Source: CAZTTG01 sp964615935 (lineage in GTDB: Bacteria; Planctomycetota; UBA1135; GCA-002686595). Taken from it: a DNA stretch of 64,000 nucleotides. The DNA lies in contig CAZTTG010000011.1 in the NCBI GenBank assembly GCA_964615935.1, positions 1 through 64,000 of the forward strand. Reading direction: 5' to 3'. Under the pieces are notes generated by a model. The model did not search any database. It had not been told where the DNA came from and saw only the letters and a list, made by a program, of their open reading frames with translations. The position numbers and the translations under genes were made by a program. How positions within the stretch are numbered: position 1 is the first letter of the stretch; each line of letters begins with the position of its first letter. Below are positions 1 through 10,600 of the stretch, in pieces.

Positions 1-70
1 TCCCCGGGCGGAGGCGCCGCCTGCGGAGCAGGCGCGCCGACGAGGATTCTCCGGCGCGCCTGGTCGCTCC

Positions 71-83
71 GAGGCGAAGCCTC
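71..83 (-). terminator. Short hairpin just past the hybrid kinase stop
   Basis: GAGGC-GAA-GCCTC forms a 5-bp stem with a 3-base loop, directly after the stop codon of the minus-strand kinase. A second small palindrome (GCCTGC-GGA-GCAGGC, 19-33) lies beyond. There is no T-tract, so termination is only a possibility. Confidence 0.25.
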
Positions 84-84
84 G

Positions 85-2100
85 CTAGGCATCCAGCGCC
101 TGGCGCACGAGCCGGGCCAGATCGGATCGCCCGAAGGGCTTCTGGACCAGCAGGGCCCCGGCCTTCGCCAGCCCGCTCTCCTCGAGGGTGCGCCCGGCGT
201 AGCCGGACATGTAGAGCACCCGCAGCCCCGGTCGTCGCCGGGCCAGGAGCTCGTGGAGGTCACTCCCGTGGAGGCCGGGCATGATGAAGTCCGTGAGCAG
301 GAGATCGATCCCCTCGCCGCGCTCCTGGAAGACCTCGATGGCCGCCTCGGCGGAGGCGGCGGTGAGGACCGAGTAGCCCAGGTTCTTCAGCAGGAGCTCC
401 GTGACCCGGCGCACGTCCTCCTCGTCCTCCACCACCAGGATCGTCTCCGCGCCTCGCGGCGTCTCCTCCGGACTCTCCTCCCCGGCCGCCGCGGGCTCCT
501 CTCCGGTGGCCCGCGGCAGGACCAGGCGAAAGCGCGCCCCCTCCCCGGGCCGGCTCTGGACCTGGATCGCCCCGCCGTGCTGCCTCACGATCCCGTAGGC
601 GCTCGAGAGGCCGAGCCCGGTGCCCTTCCCGACCTCCTTGGTGGTGAAGAAGGGCTCGAAGATCTGCGCTCGGGTCGCCGCGTCCATCCCGCAGCCGGTG
701 TCCTCCACCGTGATCGCGACGCAGTGGAGAGAGGCGACGTCCTCCTCGGCCGCCGCCCGCTCGTCCAGGAGCGCGTTCTCGGTCCTCACCGTCAGCGATC
801 CCCCGCGCGGCATGGCGTCACGAGCATTGACGGCCAGGTTGGTGAGCACCTGGATGATCTGGTCCGGGTCGGCCCGGACCCTCCAGAGTTCGTCCGCCGG
901 CAGGAAGCGCAGCTCGATGTTCTCCTCGATCGTGCGACGCAGGAGCCCCATCGCGCCCGACACGAGCTCGTTCGGATCCAGGACCACGGGCTCGATGAGC
1001 TGCTTGCGGCTGAAGGCCATGAGCTGGCGCACCAGCGCGGCCGCCCGGCCCCCGGACTTCTGGATCGCTGCCACGTCCTCCCTCGTGGGATCCCCGGGCG
1101 GCAGGGCCTCGAGCGCGAAGGAGGCGTGGCCGTTGATGGCCGTGATCAGGTTGTTGAAGTCGTGCGCGATGCCGCCGGTGAGCTGGCCGATGGCCTCCAT
1201 CTTCTGGGAGCGCAGGAGCCGCTCCTGCACCCGACGCAGGTCGGTCACGTCCAGGATCACCCCGATGATTCCGGCCACCTTCCCGCTCGCGTCCCGGAAG
1301 GTCGACTTGTGGAAGACGGCGTCGTGCGTGGTGCCTCCGGCGTCCTGGACCTTGCTCTCGTACACCTGGGTCCCGGGATGTTCGAAGAGCTCCCGGTCCT
1401 TGCGGAAGTAGACCTCGGCCCGCCTCCGGGGGGAGGTCTCGTAGACCGTCTTGTCGATCATCGCTGCCCGGGTCGTGCCGAAGAGCTCCTCGAAAGAGCG
1501 GTTGAAGCCGAGATAGCGGCCGTCGAGGTCCTTGTAGAAGACCGGCAGGGGAATGGCGTCGAGCAGCGCCGTCTGGAAGGCGGCGTGGTCGGCCAGGGAG
1601 GCCTGCGCCCGATGGCGCTGGGTGATGTCGGCGATGAAGCCCTCCAGGATGATGGGCGTGCGGGAGCGCTCCGACACCCGGACGCCCCGCTCCCAGACCC
1701 AACGCTCCTCGCCCGAGCGGGTCTGGATCCGGTACTCGATCTCGAAGGGCCGGTCCCCGGCCAGGGCTTCGCTCACCTCCTCCCAGACCCGGTCGCGATC
1801 CTCCGGGTGGATGAGCTGGCCGTAGGCGACGATCCGATCGCCGATCAGGTCCTCGGGCGGATAGCCCGTGAGCTGCTCACCCCCCTCGCTCACCATGAGC
1901 ATCGTCCAGTCGCGGCAGCACTCGCAGCGATAGACCATGCCGGGCAGGTTTCCGATCAGGGTGCGCAGCCGCCGCGCGCTCTCGTCGGCTTCGCCGGCGA
2001 CCGAGCCCCCTCCGAGGCTCACCGCGCCGTCGCCGCGGCCCTCGGGATCCTGTCCCGTGCTCCCCTGCCGGGGGAGGGGAGCCCCTCGGGGGCTGACCAT
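85..2100 (-). CDS. PAS-PAS hybrid histidine kinase with receiver domain
   Basis: Cytoplasmic hybrid sensor kinase, about 671 aa. Two PAS domains (roughly residues 45-165 and 175-290, the first ending in a PAC-like IADITQRH) are followed by a HisKA segment with phospho-acceptor His in GGIAHDFNNL. The HATPase_c domain has an N box (NLAVNARDAM), G1 (DTGCGMD), F box (FEPFFTTK) and G2 (GKGTGLGLSS). A C-terminal receiver domain has VVEDEED, the phospho-acceptor Asp in LLTDFIMPG and the Lys in QKPFG. No membrane helix is seen, so the ligand is probably cytosolic. ATG at 2100 is preferred over the upstream ATG at 2232 because the intervening stretch is a 30-bp tandem repeat plus Arg/Pro-rich sequence with no domain; neither start has a strong Shine-Dalgarno. 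It is divergent from another hybrid kinase and has no output domain, so it must signal to a separate partner. Architecture certain; signal and partner unknown. Confidence 0.9.
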   Translation of the reverse strand: MVSPRGAPLPRQGSTGQDPEGRGDGAVSLGGGSVAGEADESARRLRTLIGNLPGMVYRCECCRDWTMLMVSEGGEQLTGYPPEDLIGDRIVAYGQLIHPEDRDRVWEEVSEALAGDRPFEIEYRIQTRSGEERWVWERGVRVSERSRTPIILEGFIADITQRHRAQASLADHAAFQTALLDAIPLPVFYKDLDGRYLGFNRSFEELFGTTRAAMIDKTVYETSPRRRAEVYFRKDRELFEHPGTQVYESKVQDAGGTTHDAVFHKSTFRDASGKVAGIIGVILDVTDLRRVQERLLRSQKMEAIGQLTGGIAHDFNNLITAINGHASFALEALPPGDPTREDVAAIQKSGGRAAALVRQLMAFSRKQLIEPVVLDPNELVSGAMGLLRRTIEENIELRFLPADELWRVRADPDQIIQVLTNLAVNARDAMPRGGSLTVRTENALLDERAAAEEDVASLHCVAITVEDTGCGMDAATRAQIFEPFFTTKEVGKGTGLGLSSAYGIVRQHGGAIQVQSRPGEGARFRLVLPRATGEEPAAAGEESPEETPRGAETILVVEDEEDVRRVTELLLKNLGYSVLTAASAEAAIEVFQERGEGIDLLLTDFIMPGLHGSDLHELLARRRPGLRVLYMSGYAGRTLEESGLAKAGALLVQKPFGRSDLARLVRQALDA

Positions 2101-2170
2101 AGCATCGGGGCGGAGTCGGTGCAGGCGGGGAGGGCCCGCCGGGGGTCGTCGCGGGAGGACCTCGGGCCGC

Positions 2171-2230
2171 GCTGGAATGGCAGTGGCCCTGCCGCCGTGC
2201 GCTGGAATGGCAGTGGCCCTGCCGCCGTGC
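2171..2230. repeat. Perfect 30-bp tandem duplication
   Basis: Bases 2171-2200 and 2201-2230 are identical 30-mers, head to tail, in the intergenic region between two divergent kinases. Each unit contains TGGAATGGCAGTGGCCCTG. On the minus strand the unit stays in frame with the kinase at 85-2100 and would encode HGGRATAIPA twice if an ATG at 2232 were used. It could be a duplicated regulator site in the shared promoter region or a recent slippage event. Confidence 0.9.
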
Positions 2231-2330
2231 ATTGTGTACGTAGGCCGAGGGGAGAGCTCGAGGGGGGGCTACTTCCGGACCGGCGGTTTCGGCGGGGGGG
2301 CTTCTCCTGCTACCCAGTAGGGATGACCGC

Positions 2331-5048
<2,718 letters not shown>

Positions 5049-5070
5049 GGCGGGTGGAAGGCGCCGTCCC

Positions 5071-8000
5071 TCAGGGGACCACCACCCGCGCGCTGCCCCC
5101 GGCGGGCACCTCGACCTCGACCAGGGTCTCGAAGGCGGCGGGGTCGCCGTCGAGCGCCTGCAGATCGACCCGGGTCAGGCGTCCGGGGCCGGCGGGCACC
5201 AGGGGAAGGTGGAAGCGGCCGGACTCGTCGGGGATGACCTGCACGTAGGCCTTGGTCTCCCCGCGCTCCCAGACGTAGAGCGCCGCCGGCAGGGGTCCTT
5301 CGGCCGGCTCGAGGCCCTCGCCCGAGAGGCTGCCGAGCTCGAGGTCCAGCTCCCAGGCCGTCGAGCCCGGGACCAGCTCCAGCTCGGTGGAGAGCCGCAG
5401 GTTGGTGCTGGCTCCCACCTCCGCGGCCAGGGCCGGTGAATTCAGCATGAGCAGGTAGCGGCCGGGCTCGGGCACCGATACGCGGAAGCGGCCCTCCTCG
5501 TCGAGGCTCGCGGTGACCTCGTCACTCAAGGAGAAGACCTGGAGGCCGGCGCGCACCAGGCTCGCCTTCCACAGATCGAGTCCCTCCAGCCTCGCCCTCA
5601 GGTGGCCCTCCACGGCGCAGCCGCCCCCCTCGTCGAGATCGAAGCGCGTGGTCCGCCCCTCTACGACCGTGCAGCTCACGGGCAGGCGCGCGTGGGGGCC
5701 GAAGCCCCAGCTCATCGTCTCGTGGTCTCCCCCGTCGAGCATCTTTTCGCACTCCTTCACCTGCCAGCCGCCCGGCGTCAGGTGATCGAAGCGGTAGTGG
5801 CCGTCCGCTGCGACCCGCACGGTTCGGGCGTAGCCGTCGCCACGCGAGACGCCCACGATGGTGCCCGCCGGGCTGCGGCCCTCGGGAGGCAGCGCGAAGC
5901 CCTCGATGGAGCCGCCGGTCGTGAGGTGCAGTTCGGGCACCTCGAGCCCGTTCTCGGGGTCGATGGCGAGCGGGCCGATCTCCGCCGCCGCGAACCCGGG
6001 CGCCCAGGCCCGCAGCATGAAGCGGCCGCTCTCGCGCAGGGTGAGCGAGTAGCGACCCTCCTCATCAGCGCTCCCATCCGCAGCGGGTGAGGGATCGACC
6101 AGCACGTCGAAGTCGTCGTGGCGGATCTTCTGCCGGGCTTGACGGTGCAGTGCGAGCAGCGCCCCCGCGACCGGCTCGCCGTCGGCCAGCACCCGGCCGT
6201 GAATCCCGGGCAAGGCGGTGAGCTCGCAGTCGAGCCGATCGGGAAGCCGCTCCGGCCGCAGGGGGCCCAGGCGCTCGAGCTGGTGCCCTTCCGCGCTCAC
6301 CTCGAGCAAGAACGGCTCGGCCGGGGCCGCGATCTCGAAGGCGCCCTCCTCCGAGCGCACCCGGTGCGACACGCGAAGGGGATTCCGGCGCGCCGCATCG
6401 AAGAGGACGACCCGGTAGTCGGTCACTGGCGCGCCACCCTCGCCGCGCACGGCGAGCACGAAGGTCACCGGCTCGGTGAGCCGAAGCACCAGCCCGTGGG
6501 TTCCCACCGCGACCTTCTCGGCCACGGCGTCGTTCCAGCGCCCGTGCGGATCGCACGCGCGGATCGTGCGGGGGTGCGTTGGCGCGCACAGGGTCTCGAA
6601 GCGCCCCTCCGAGTCGGCCTTGGCTGTATGGCTGCCGCCTGAGAGCCAGGTCTTGTAGCGCAGTAGGATACCCGCGTGGGGCACGGGCTCTCCGTCGGCG
6701 CCCAGCACGCGACCGGAGATCATCTCGTCCCGGCGGAGCTCGCCCAGGCGGAGCTCGATCGGGCCGCTCTCCGCCCCGTGCCGGACGATGAAGGGCTCGG
6801 ACACCGCCGCGAGCAGACCCGCCTTGCCGGCCCACAGGCGCGTGGCCCCCGCGGGCACTCCGCCCAGGCGAAAGGAGCCATTCTCGCCGGTGAGGACCGC
6901 TTCCCCCCGCCCGCCGCGCGTCGAGCGGCGCTTGCGCTCCTCGAGGGGCCGGCGCAAGGGCTCCGCCGCCGATTCGAAGCCTATCCACGCCCCGGCCACG
7001 GGCCGTCCCCGCTCGTCGACCACCCGACCGACGACCCGACCGGCGGGCTCGAGCAGGATGTCGCCCAGGTCGATGGTCTGGCCCCGTTGGAGCTCTACCT
7101 CTCGATGCTGGGGCACCCAGTCCTCGGCGGTGAAGCGAAACCTACCATGGATCCCCTCGACCGGGTGCTCCACGACGATCTCGATGCGTCCCCTTCCTTC
7201 GCCCCGCCTCTGGAGCTGTAGGCGATTCCCCCTCGTCCCCTCGACCCGCACCTCGCGAATCGGCTGCATCGAGGGATCGAGCACCCGGGCGAGCACCCGA
7301 GCATCGCTCTCGGAGATGACCGACGGCGGCTCGTCGACCTCGGCCACCACCTCCGCGCTCGCCTCTGGAGCCTCGGACGCGACCGCCTCCCGGCCAGCGG
7401 CCTCCGGCCTCGTTTCCGGAAACGGGGAAGGCGCCTCGGCGACCGGATCGACCACAGGCTCGATCGCAGCGGGCGTCGAGGGGAGGGTGGCGAGCTTCCC
7501 GATCCCGAGCACGGCGACGACGACGGCGAGGAGGGCAAGGCCCAGCTTGGCTTGGATGCTCATGGCGAGGATGGCCTGCAGCGCGGCGAGGAGACCGCCG
7601 CCCGCGGCGCCGGCGACCACGCCCTCGGCCGGGAAGGCCAGGGGCGCGAGGGCCAGGCACCACGCACGTCGATCTCCGTCGTACCGCTGGTCCAGCCGCT
7701 CCCTCAGCCGATCGAGGCCCTGCTTCAGCCGCCAGCGCACCGTGCCGGCGGGGACCCCGGTGCGCCGGGCGATCTCCGCCGAGGAGAGGCCCTCGAAGTA
7801 GCGCAGGAGCACGGTCGAGCGCTGAGGCTCGTCGAGCTGCACCACCTCCTCGGCCAGGATCCGCTGGCTCTCGACCCGCTGGACGAGCTCGTCCGGGGAG
7901 GGGGTCGCCCGCTCCGGAACGCGGCGGGTCTCTCGCGCGCGGCGGGCGGACTCGCTGCGGCCGCGCTGGCGGGCGGAGTTGCGCACCAGGCGCGCCAGCC

Positions 8001-8175
8001 AGGCGCGGAGGTTGCGATCGTCGCGGGGCGGGTGGCGCAGGGCGGCCAGCCAGGTCTCCTGGACCAGGTCATCGGCCGCAGCCGGGTCGCTCACCAGCCG
8101 CCGGGCCAGGGCCCGCACCCATCCGGCGTGGGCCAGGAGATCCTCGAAGGGGACGCTGAAGGAGTCGGCTTGCAT
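5071..8175 (-). CDS. ECF sigma factor fused through a membrane helix to carboxypeptidase-regulatory-like repeats
   Basis: About 1034 aa. Residues 1-75 match sigma-70 region 2 (AADDLVQETWLAAL, then LRAWLARLVRNSARQ). Residues 108-162 match region 4 with a helix-turn-helix (LSSAEIARRTGVPAGTVRWRL). A hydrophobic helix follows at about 207-228 (LGLALLAVVVAVLGIG), then an Ala/Pro/Glu-rich linker. The remaining 700 or so residues hold several Ig-like carboxypeptidase-regulatory-type units, recognisable by GRVVDERGRPVAGA, GRVLGADGEPVPHA and GRVLADGEPVAGA. Inferred topology: sigma domain in the cytoplasm, repeats outside. ATG at 8175 (MQADSF) is chosen over the upstream start at 8250, which would cross a hairpin. 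No anti-sigma gene adjoins it; the fused ectodomain may take that role. A paralogue lies at 60607-63699. Domain calls are firm; function is inferred. Confidence 0.88.
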   Translation of the reverse strand: MQADSFSVPFEDLLAHAGWVRALARRLVSDPAAADDLVQETWLAALRHPPRDDRNLRAWLARLVRNSARQRGRSESARRARETRRVPERATPSPDELVQRVESQRILAEEVVQLDEPQRSTVLLRYFEGLSSAEIARRTGVPAGTVRWRLKQGLDRLRERLDQRYDGDRRAWCLALAPLAFPAEGVVAGAAGGGLLAALQAILAMSIQAKLGLALLAVVVAVLGIGKLATLPSTPAAIEPVVDPVAEAPSPFPETRPEAAGREAVASEAPEASAEVVAEVDEPPSVISESDARVLARVLDPSMQPIREVRVEGTRGNRLQLQRRGEGRGRIEIVVEHPVEGIHGRFRFTAEDWVPQHREVELQRGQTIDLGDILLEPAGRVVGRVVDERGRPVAGAWIGFESAAEPLRRPLEERKRRSTRGGRGEAVLTGENGSFRLGGVPAGATRLWAGKAGLLAAVSEPFIVRHGAESGPIELRLGELRRDEMISGRVLGADGEPVPHAGILLRYKTWLSGGSHTAKADSEGRFETLCAPTHPRTIRACDPHGRWNDAVAEKVAVGTHGLVLRLTEPVTFVLAVRGEGGAPVTDYRVVLFDAARRNPLRVSHRVRSEEGAFEIAAPAEPFLLEVSAEGHQLERLGPLRPERLPDRLDCELTALPGIHGRVLADGEPVAGALLALHRQARQKIRHDDFDVLVDPSPAADGSADEEGRYSLTLRESGRFMLRAWAPGFAAAEIGPLAIDPENGLEVPELHLTTGGSIEGFALPPEGRSPAGTIVGVSRGDGYARTVRVAADGHYRFDHLTPGGWQVKECEKMLDGGDHETMSWGFGPHARLPVSCTVVEGRTTRFDLDEGGGCAVEGHLRARLEGLDLWKASLVRAGLQVFSLSDEVTASLDEEGRFRVSVPEPGRYLLMLNSPALAAEVGASTNLRLSTELELVPGSTAWELDLELGSLSGEGLEPAEGPLPAALYVWERGETKAYVQVIPDESGRFHLPLVPAGPGRLTRVDLQALDGDPAAFETLVEVEVPAGGSARVVVP

Positions 8176-8225
8176 GTCCAGGAGCCCCAATGCAGCCGCG
8201 GCCCAGACCGTTGGCCCGAGACGCC

Positions 8226-8260
8226 GCCGATCCCCGGATCGGCGCCCCAAACCGTTGGGG
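8226..8260. terminator. Two adjacent hairpins between signal peptidase and sigma factor
   Basis: GCCGATCC-CC-GGATCGGC (8226-8243) and CCCCAA-ACCG-TTGGGG (8245-8260) are perfect inverted repeats lying 21 to 55 bases past the stop of the minus-strand signal peptidase gene and upstream of the sigma factor start. They probably end or attenuate transcription between the two genes. No T-tract is seen, and an operator role is also possible. Confidence 0.45.
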
Positions 8261-8280
8261 GACAGCGAGTTGGAAGATCC

Positions 8281-9678
8281 TCAGCGGATCCACTGCAGGC
8301 GGTTGACCCAGTCCATGTCGAAGAGGCCACGCCAGACGAACATCGGCCAGAACACCAGCACCGCCCGACCGGTGATCAGCTCGCGCGGCACCATGATCCC
8401 GGTCTCGGGGCGCCCCAGGGGCCGGGCCTCCTCCGGCTCGAGCACGTGCCGCTCGCCGAACTGATCGACGAAGAAGTGCTCCCGCGGATTCTCCCGGGGC
8501 CAGGCGACGGGATTCTCGCCGGTCCGCAGGTTGCCGCGGATCACCTCACCGGATCGCGTGCGGTAGCGGGTCGCGCGCCAGTCGCGCGCGTCGGCCGAGT
8601 CCAGGGTGTTGTCCCCCAGGACCACGTAGTAGCCCTCGGGGATCTTCCAGTGGGATTGGTAGCCGCTCTTCTCGGAGTCCGACAGGTAGTGCACGTCGCG
8701 GAAGAGGCGCACCTTCCTGAAGTCCGCGCCCTCACCCCGCGCCCTCAGGAGCGCGGCCGACTGCTGGTTGCGATTGGGCTCCACCTCCAGGCTGGCGACC
8801 TCGCGCCCCCCGATGCGCAGCTCGAGCCGATCGTCCAGGTTCTGGGCGATGACCCGCACCGCCTCGCCGGCGGGCAGCCGCCAGGGGGAGGCGGCCTCCG
8901 CCGGTTCCAGCTCGAGGCCCTCGACCCCGATGGTGGGCGCCTCCTCCTCGCCGGCCGCCGGGCCGGGCAGCTTGAAGAGATAGCGCCGGGCTCCTTCCTG
9001 GAGCTCGAGGGTCACGCCGGTGCAGCCCGCCAGGGCCTCGACGCGGCAGTCGAGGCGCAGGTCGCCCACGTTGATCCGGCCCGCCTCCCGGGGCTTGCGG
9101 GCCAGCGCCCTGGCGATCATGGCGGGGTAGCCGTCGCCGTAGCCGTTCTTCACCGAGCTGCCGTACTCCGGGAAGCGCACGCCGCCGTCGCCGCGGGCGC
9201 GGACCTCGTCCTCGCGCACGGTCCAGCCCTCGGTGCCGGAGAGCGGCCTCCACCCGCCCGCGCAGCCGACCTCCTTCCACATGGACTCCTGCACGGTGCG
9301 GGGGCGCCGCAGGATGCGGTAATCCGCCTCGCCCTCCTCCCGCACCCACAGATCGCCCCCCTCGATCTTGAGCTCCTCCCCCGGCAGCCCCACCAGCCGC
9401 TTGATCATGTTCATGGACTGCTGGAGCGGGTGGCGGAAGACGATCACCTCGAAGCGCCGGGGGTCGCGGGCGTGGAAGGAGAGCTTGTCGACCAGGATCC
9501 GGTCCGAGACCCCCGACTCCGGATTGCCCATCAGGGTGGGCTGCATCGAGCCGCTGGGTATCTTGTAGGCCTCGATGATGAAGTACTTCAGGAAGACGGC
9601 CAGCACGATGGCCACGGTCACGCCCTCGATCGTGTCCCGCCAGGGGCGCTTGGGCCTGTCTTCCGGGGTCTTCGTCAT
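8281..9678 (-). CDS. lepB: Signal peptidase I with large insertion
   Basis: Type I leader peptidase, which cleaves Sec/Tat signal peptides on the outer face of the inner membrane. An N-terminal helix (about residues 18-36) precedes the catalytic Ser44 in PSGSMQPT; the general-base Lys is K93 in NMIKRLVGLPGEE. The late conserved box is YYVVLGDNT followed by SADARDWR. Between Lys and this box lie about 230 residues not found in the classical family, resembling a LamG/concanavalin-like beta domain, so the protein (465 aa) is much longer than typical enzymes. ATG at 9678 (MTKTPE) is supported by an upstream GAGGAGG. It is divergent from the amidotransferase at 9841. The many predicted secreted proteins of this window are plausible substrates. 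Identity is certain; the role of the insertion is unknown. Confidence 0.95.
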   Translation of the reverse strand: MTKTPEDRPKRPWRDTIEGVTVAIVLAVFLKYFIIEAYKIPSGSMQPTLMGNPESGVSDRILVDKLSFHARDPRRFEVIVFRHPLQQSMNMIKRLVGLPGEELKIEGGDLWVREEGEADYRILRRPRTVQESMWKEVGCAGGWRPLSGTEGWTVREDEVRARGDGGVRFPEYGSSVKNGYGDGYPAMIARALARKPREAGRINVGDLRLDCRVEALAGCTGVTLELQEGARRYLFKLPGPAAGEEEAPTIGVEGLELEPAEAASPWRLPAGEAVRVIAQNLDDRLELRIGGREVASLEVEPNRNQQSAALLRARGEGADFRKVRLFRDVHYLSDSEKSGYQSHWKIPEGYYVVLGDNTLDSADARDWRATRYRTRSGEVIRGNLRTGENPVAWPRENPREHFFVDQFGERHVLEPEEARPLGRPETGIMVPRELITGRAVLVFWPMFVWRGLFDMDWVNRLQWIR

Positions 9679-9840
9679 GGATGCGGCCTCCTCGGAGGCT
9701 CTCCTGCCGAGCGCCTTCCGGGGCTCGGGAGGGGGGAAGGTAACGGGGCGTGCCCACACGCGCCAGGGGAGGTCCTACGATCGAGGGGCCGCGGGTGCGA
9801 GCAAGGACCCGGTGAGCCGGCCGGGCGCGGGGAGGCCGGG

Positions 9841-10587
9841 ATGAGCCCGGCGCGCCGGAGCTCTGGGCCGCTCCTCCTGCTCAAGGCGGGCACCACCGTG
9901 CCCGGGGTGCGCGCCAGGCGGGGCGACTTCGAGGACTGGTTCATGGCCGGCCTGGTCTTCGCGCCCGAGGAGGTGGCGGTGATCGATCTCGCGGCCGGGG
10001 ACCCGCTGCCCGACCCGGCCGGGGCCTGCGGAGCGGTGGTGACCGGCTCCAGCGCCATGGTCACCGACGAGCACCCCTGGAGCCTGCGCGCCCGCGACTG
10101 GCTGCCCCGGGCGGTGGAGGCGGGGATTCCGCTGCTCGGGATCTGCTACGGCCACCAGCTCCTGGCCCAGGCCCTGGGCGGGGTCGCGGGCTGGAGCCCG
10201 GCCGGCCGGGAGATCGGGACCTTCGAGGTGGAGCTCCTGCCCGCGGCGCGCCGCGATCCGCTGCTGGCCGGTCTCGAGAATCCCCTGCTGGTGCAGGCCT
10301 GCCATAGCCAGTCGGTGCTCGAGCTCCCGCCGGGTGCCGCGCATCTCTGCCGCAACGCGCACACGCCCTACCAGGGCTTCTCCCTGGGCGAGCGCGCCTG
10401 GGGCTTCCAGTTCCACCCCGAGTTCGACGCCGACGTGGTGCGCGGCTACCTGCTCGATCGCCGGGAGGACTGCGAGGCCGAGGGCATCGACGTGGATCGG
10501 CGCATGGCCGAGGCGCGCGACGACGAGGCCGCGGGGAGGATCCTCGAGCGCTTCGGGAGATTCGTGCGCGAGCGGGCCGGGGAGTAG
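9841..10587 (+). CDS. Class I glutamine amidotransferase-like protein
   Basis: Protein of 248 aa with a single class I glutamine amidotransferase fold. The nucleophile Cys lies in LLGICYGHQLLAQ and the His in FQFHPEFD; a Glu completes the triad by family knowledge. Such stand-alone proteins are related to the GMP synthase N-domain but carry no ATP-pyrophosphatase domain, so the acceptor is unknown; in related proteins it is a small metabolite or peptide. The ATG at 9841 follows a GGGGAGG ribosome-binding site; the much longer open frame running upstream is antisense to lepB and the sigma factor and is not real. Divergent from lepB, convergent with the oxidoreductase at 10601. Confidence 0.88.
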   Translation: MSPARRSSGPLLLLKAGTTVPGVRARRGDFEDWFMAGLVFAPEEVAVIDLAAGDPLPDPAGACGAVVTGSSAMVTDEHPWSLRARDWLPRAVEAGIPLLGICYGHQLLAQALGGVAGWSPAGREIGTFEVELLPAARRDPLLAGLENPLLVQACHSQSVLELPPGAAHLCRNAHTPYQGFSLGERAWGFQFHPEFDADVVRGYLLDRREDCEAEGIDVDRRMAEARDDEAAGRILERFGRFVRERAGE

Positions 10588-10600
10588 GCCGGCCTCGCGC

